This document shows positions 62,608 through 64,000 of a DNA stretch of 64,000 nucleotides, in pieces. Under the pieces are notes generated by a model that was not told where the DNA came from, did not search any database, and worked only from the letters and a program-made list of their open reading frames with translations. The position numbers were made by a program, and so were the translations under genes. The first letter of the stretch is position 1. Every line of letters begins with the position of its first letter. This DNA is from UBA7239 sp964509075 (GTDB lineage: Bacteria > Pseudomonadota > Gammaproteobacteria > Pseudomonadales > UBA7239), in assembly GCA_964509075.1 (NCBI GenBank), contig CAZDWC010000003.1, forward strand, positions 1 to 64,000. Reading direction: 5' to 3'.

Positions 62608-63729
62608 ATGTCCTATTCAGTCCTTATCGTTGATGACTCGCGGTTTTTTCGTCGCCATCTCACCGATATTATCAATGCCAATCCAGAGTTTCGTGTCATC
62701 GGCTGTGCCGAGAACGGCATACAGGCGGTAGAGATGGCGGCATCGCTCAAGCCGGATGTCATCACCATGGATTATGAAATGCCGGGTATGGACGGGCTTT
62801 CCGCCGTGCGCCATATCATGCGTGACAATCCCACACCCATTCTCATGTTGTCTTCGCTGACCTACGAAGGTGCCCGCGTTACATTCGATGCTCTGGAAGC
62901 AGGTGCGCTGGATTTTCTGCCGAAAAAATTCGACCAGATTGCCGTACATGACAACCGTATCAAAAGCGAAATACATGAGCGTCTGCTCAGTGTGGTGGGC
63001 AAGATGGCTCGCAAACCGCTTGCTGCGTCTGCTGCAGTCTCCGGAGCTGCTGCTTCGGTATCGGCAGTAGCTGCCGAGACGGCGCAGCCTGCTGCTGTAC
63101 AGCCGGCAAAATCTGTTGTGCCACCAGCCGCGACAAAGTCATCAACTCGCGTTGTACCGGTCGCTTGTCGTCTGCTTGTGCTGGGCGCTTCAACCGGTGG
63201 GCCGATGGCCATTGGCCAGATTCTGCGCAATCTGCCTGCAAGTTTTTCAGTGCCGATTGTCATTGTGCAGCATATGCCTCCACTTTTTACGCGCGAGTTT
63301 TCCGAAAGACTGGACCGTTTATCTGCATTGCAAGTAAAAGAGGCTGAAGAGGGCGATCTGCTGAAAGCCGGTTGCGTGCTGGTTGCTCCTGGCGGAAAAC
63401 AATTGCTGTTTGACGCGAAAGGGAATGGCGCGATTACTTTGCGTGAAGAACGGGATGAACGCATTCTGTATCAGCCTTCAGTTGATATTACGCTCGGCTC
63501 GGCAGCCAGTTGTTTCGGTAATGGTGTGCTGGCTGTTGTCATGACTGGCATGGGTGAAGATGGGTGTCGCGGTGCGAAAATCGTCAAGGATCATGGTGGC
63601 AATGTCTGGATACAGGATGAATCGAGCTGTGTGGTTTATGGCATGCCGGGTGCAATTGCCCGCAAGGGGCTGAGTGACAAGACTGTCAAACTGGACGATC
63701 TGGGAAGCGAACTCTCCAGGTTGCGCTGA
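62608..63729 (+). CDS. cheB: Chemoreceptor methylesterase/deamidase CheB
   Basis: 373 residues. Receiver domain (about 1-125) with D9/D10 and phosphoacceptor D55 (VITMDYEMPGMDG), an Ala/Val/Pro-rich linker (about 135-185), and the methylesterase domain with Ser in VLGASTGGPMA, His in IVQHMPPLFT and Asp in MTGMGEDGCRG. GGAGAGG precedes ATG 62608. It removes methyl groups from receptors such as that at 54690. No cheR is seen in the window. Confidence 0.95.
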   Translation: MSYSVLIVDDSRFFRRHLTDIINANPEFRVIGCAENGIQAVEMAASLKPDVITMDYEMPGMDGLSAVRHIMRDNPTPILMLSSLTYEGARVTFDALEAGALDFLPKKFDQIAVHDNRIKSEIHERLLSVVGKMARKPLAASAAVSGAAASVSAVAAETAQPAAVQPAKSVVPPAATKSSTRVVPVACRLLVLGASTGGPMAIGQILRNLPASFSVPIVIVQHMPPLFTREFSERLDRLSALQVKEAEEGDLLKAGCVLVAPGGKQLLFDAKGNGAITLREERDERILYQPSVDITLGSAASCFGNGVLAVVMTGMGEDGCRGAKIVKDHGGNVWIQDESSCVVYGMPGAIARKGLSDKTVKLDDLGSELSRLR

Positions 63730-63741
63730 AAAGGTTGATGC

Positions 63742-64000
63742 ATGGATCTGTTGAGCCTGCTGGGTATTATTGTCGGCATTGCCGCTATCCTGGCCGGCAA
63801 CATGGCGGAGGGCGGCAGTGTTGGTGTGCTGTTGAACGGGCCTGCTGCCATGATCGTATTGGGTGGCACAGCCGGTGCAGCCATCCTGCAAACACCGGCC
63901 TCACATATGCGATTTGCGCTGCGGATGTTGCCCTGGATTTTTAATCCCCCGGAAATCGAAATGGAAAAAATGCGCAATCGAATTCTCAACTGGGCGGCCA
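63742..64000 (+). CDS. motC: Flagellar motor stator protein MotC (MotA family), cut by window end
   Basis: 86 codons visible. The N-terminus MDLLSLLGIIVGIAAILAGN forms the first membrane helix, followed by the second helix region PAAMIVLGGTAGAAILQTP and the start of the cytoplasmic loop (PPEIEMEKMRNRIL). This matches the MotA-family proton-channel subunit encoded after cheB in Pseudomonas (motC-motD). AAGG lies 8 bases before the ATG. Confidence 0.85.
   Translation, partial: MDLLSLLGIIVGIAAILAGNMAEGGSVGVLLNGPAAMIVLGGTAGAAILQTPASHMRFALRMLPWIFNPPEIEMEKMRNRILNWAA

Overview
The window looks like chromosomal DNA of a gammaproteobacterium related to Pseudomonas/Cellvibrio. Three blocks support this. 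The first is thrS-infC-rpmI-rplT-pheS-pheT-ihfA-merR followed by tRNA-Pro. The second is flhF-fleN-fliA-cheYZAB-motC, in the Pseudomonas order. The third is an ahpC-ahpF-oxyR peroxide-stress unit. No genus can be named from the sequence alone.

Layout. 1-3.5 kb: the end of a CzcA-type metal efflux pump, then a stretch ending in a 46-nt 3' fragment of tRNA-Lys, which looks like the right end of a tRNA-targeted genomic island. 3.6-7.2 kb: creB-creC-creD, with four 11-bp-spaced CTCAC/T repeats in front of creD. 7.2-11.6 kb: small accessory genes (membrane EEP-family enzyme, HTH protein plus a broken nucleotidyltransferase, GST, NlpC/P60 lipoprotein, DUF4177). 11.8-22.9 kb: seven minus-strand genes combining the proteasome-like protease Anbu, three transglutaminase-like proteins, two circularly permuted ATP-grasp enzymes and two alpha-E modules, one of them fused to an ATP-grasp. 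23.1-30.8 kb: tRNA-Pro and the translation operon, including an infC gene with an ATT start. 30.9-37.6 kb: a DUF1993 gene and a kup-kdpD-kdpE-kup potassium block without kdpFABC. 37.7-41.1 kb: oxyR, ahpF, ahpC with a four-part OxyR site, and tRNA-Gly. 41.2-46.7 kb: a glycerol/glycerophosphodiester cluster, a periplasmic serine protease and an unknown gene. 46.7-54.6 kb: a regulatory-looking gap with a DnaA box and an IHF site, then purB, a 2OG oxygenase paired with a polytopic membrane protein, dcd, two oxidoreductases and a DUF2058 gene. 54.7-64 kb: a chemoreceptor and the flagellar/chemotaxis operon, cut off inside motC.

The strongest candidate for an under-described system is the Anbu array. 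It carries two versions of a predicted peptide-ligation/modification module (one as separate genes, one as an ATP-grasp/alpha-E fusion) and ends in a self-compartmentalising protease. This combination is known from comparative genomics, but its substrate and product are not established. Other points worth following are the Kup/short-KdpD coupling, the island end at tRNA-Lys, the creD operator array, a repeated peptide motif in CheA that resembles the CheZ tail, and altered GTPase motifs in FlhF.
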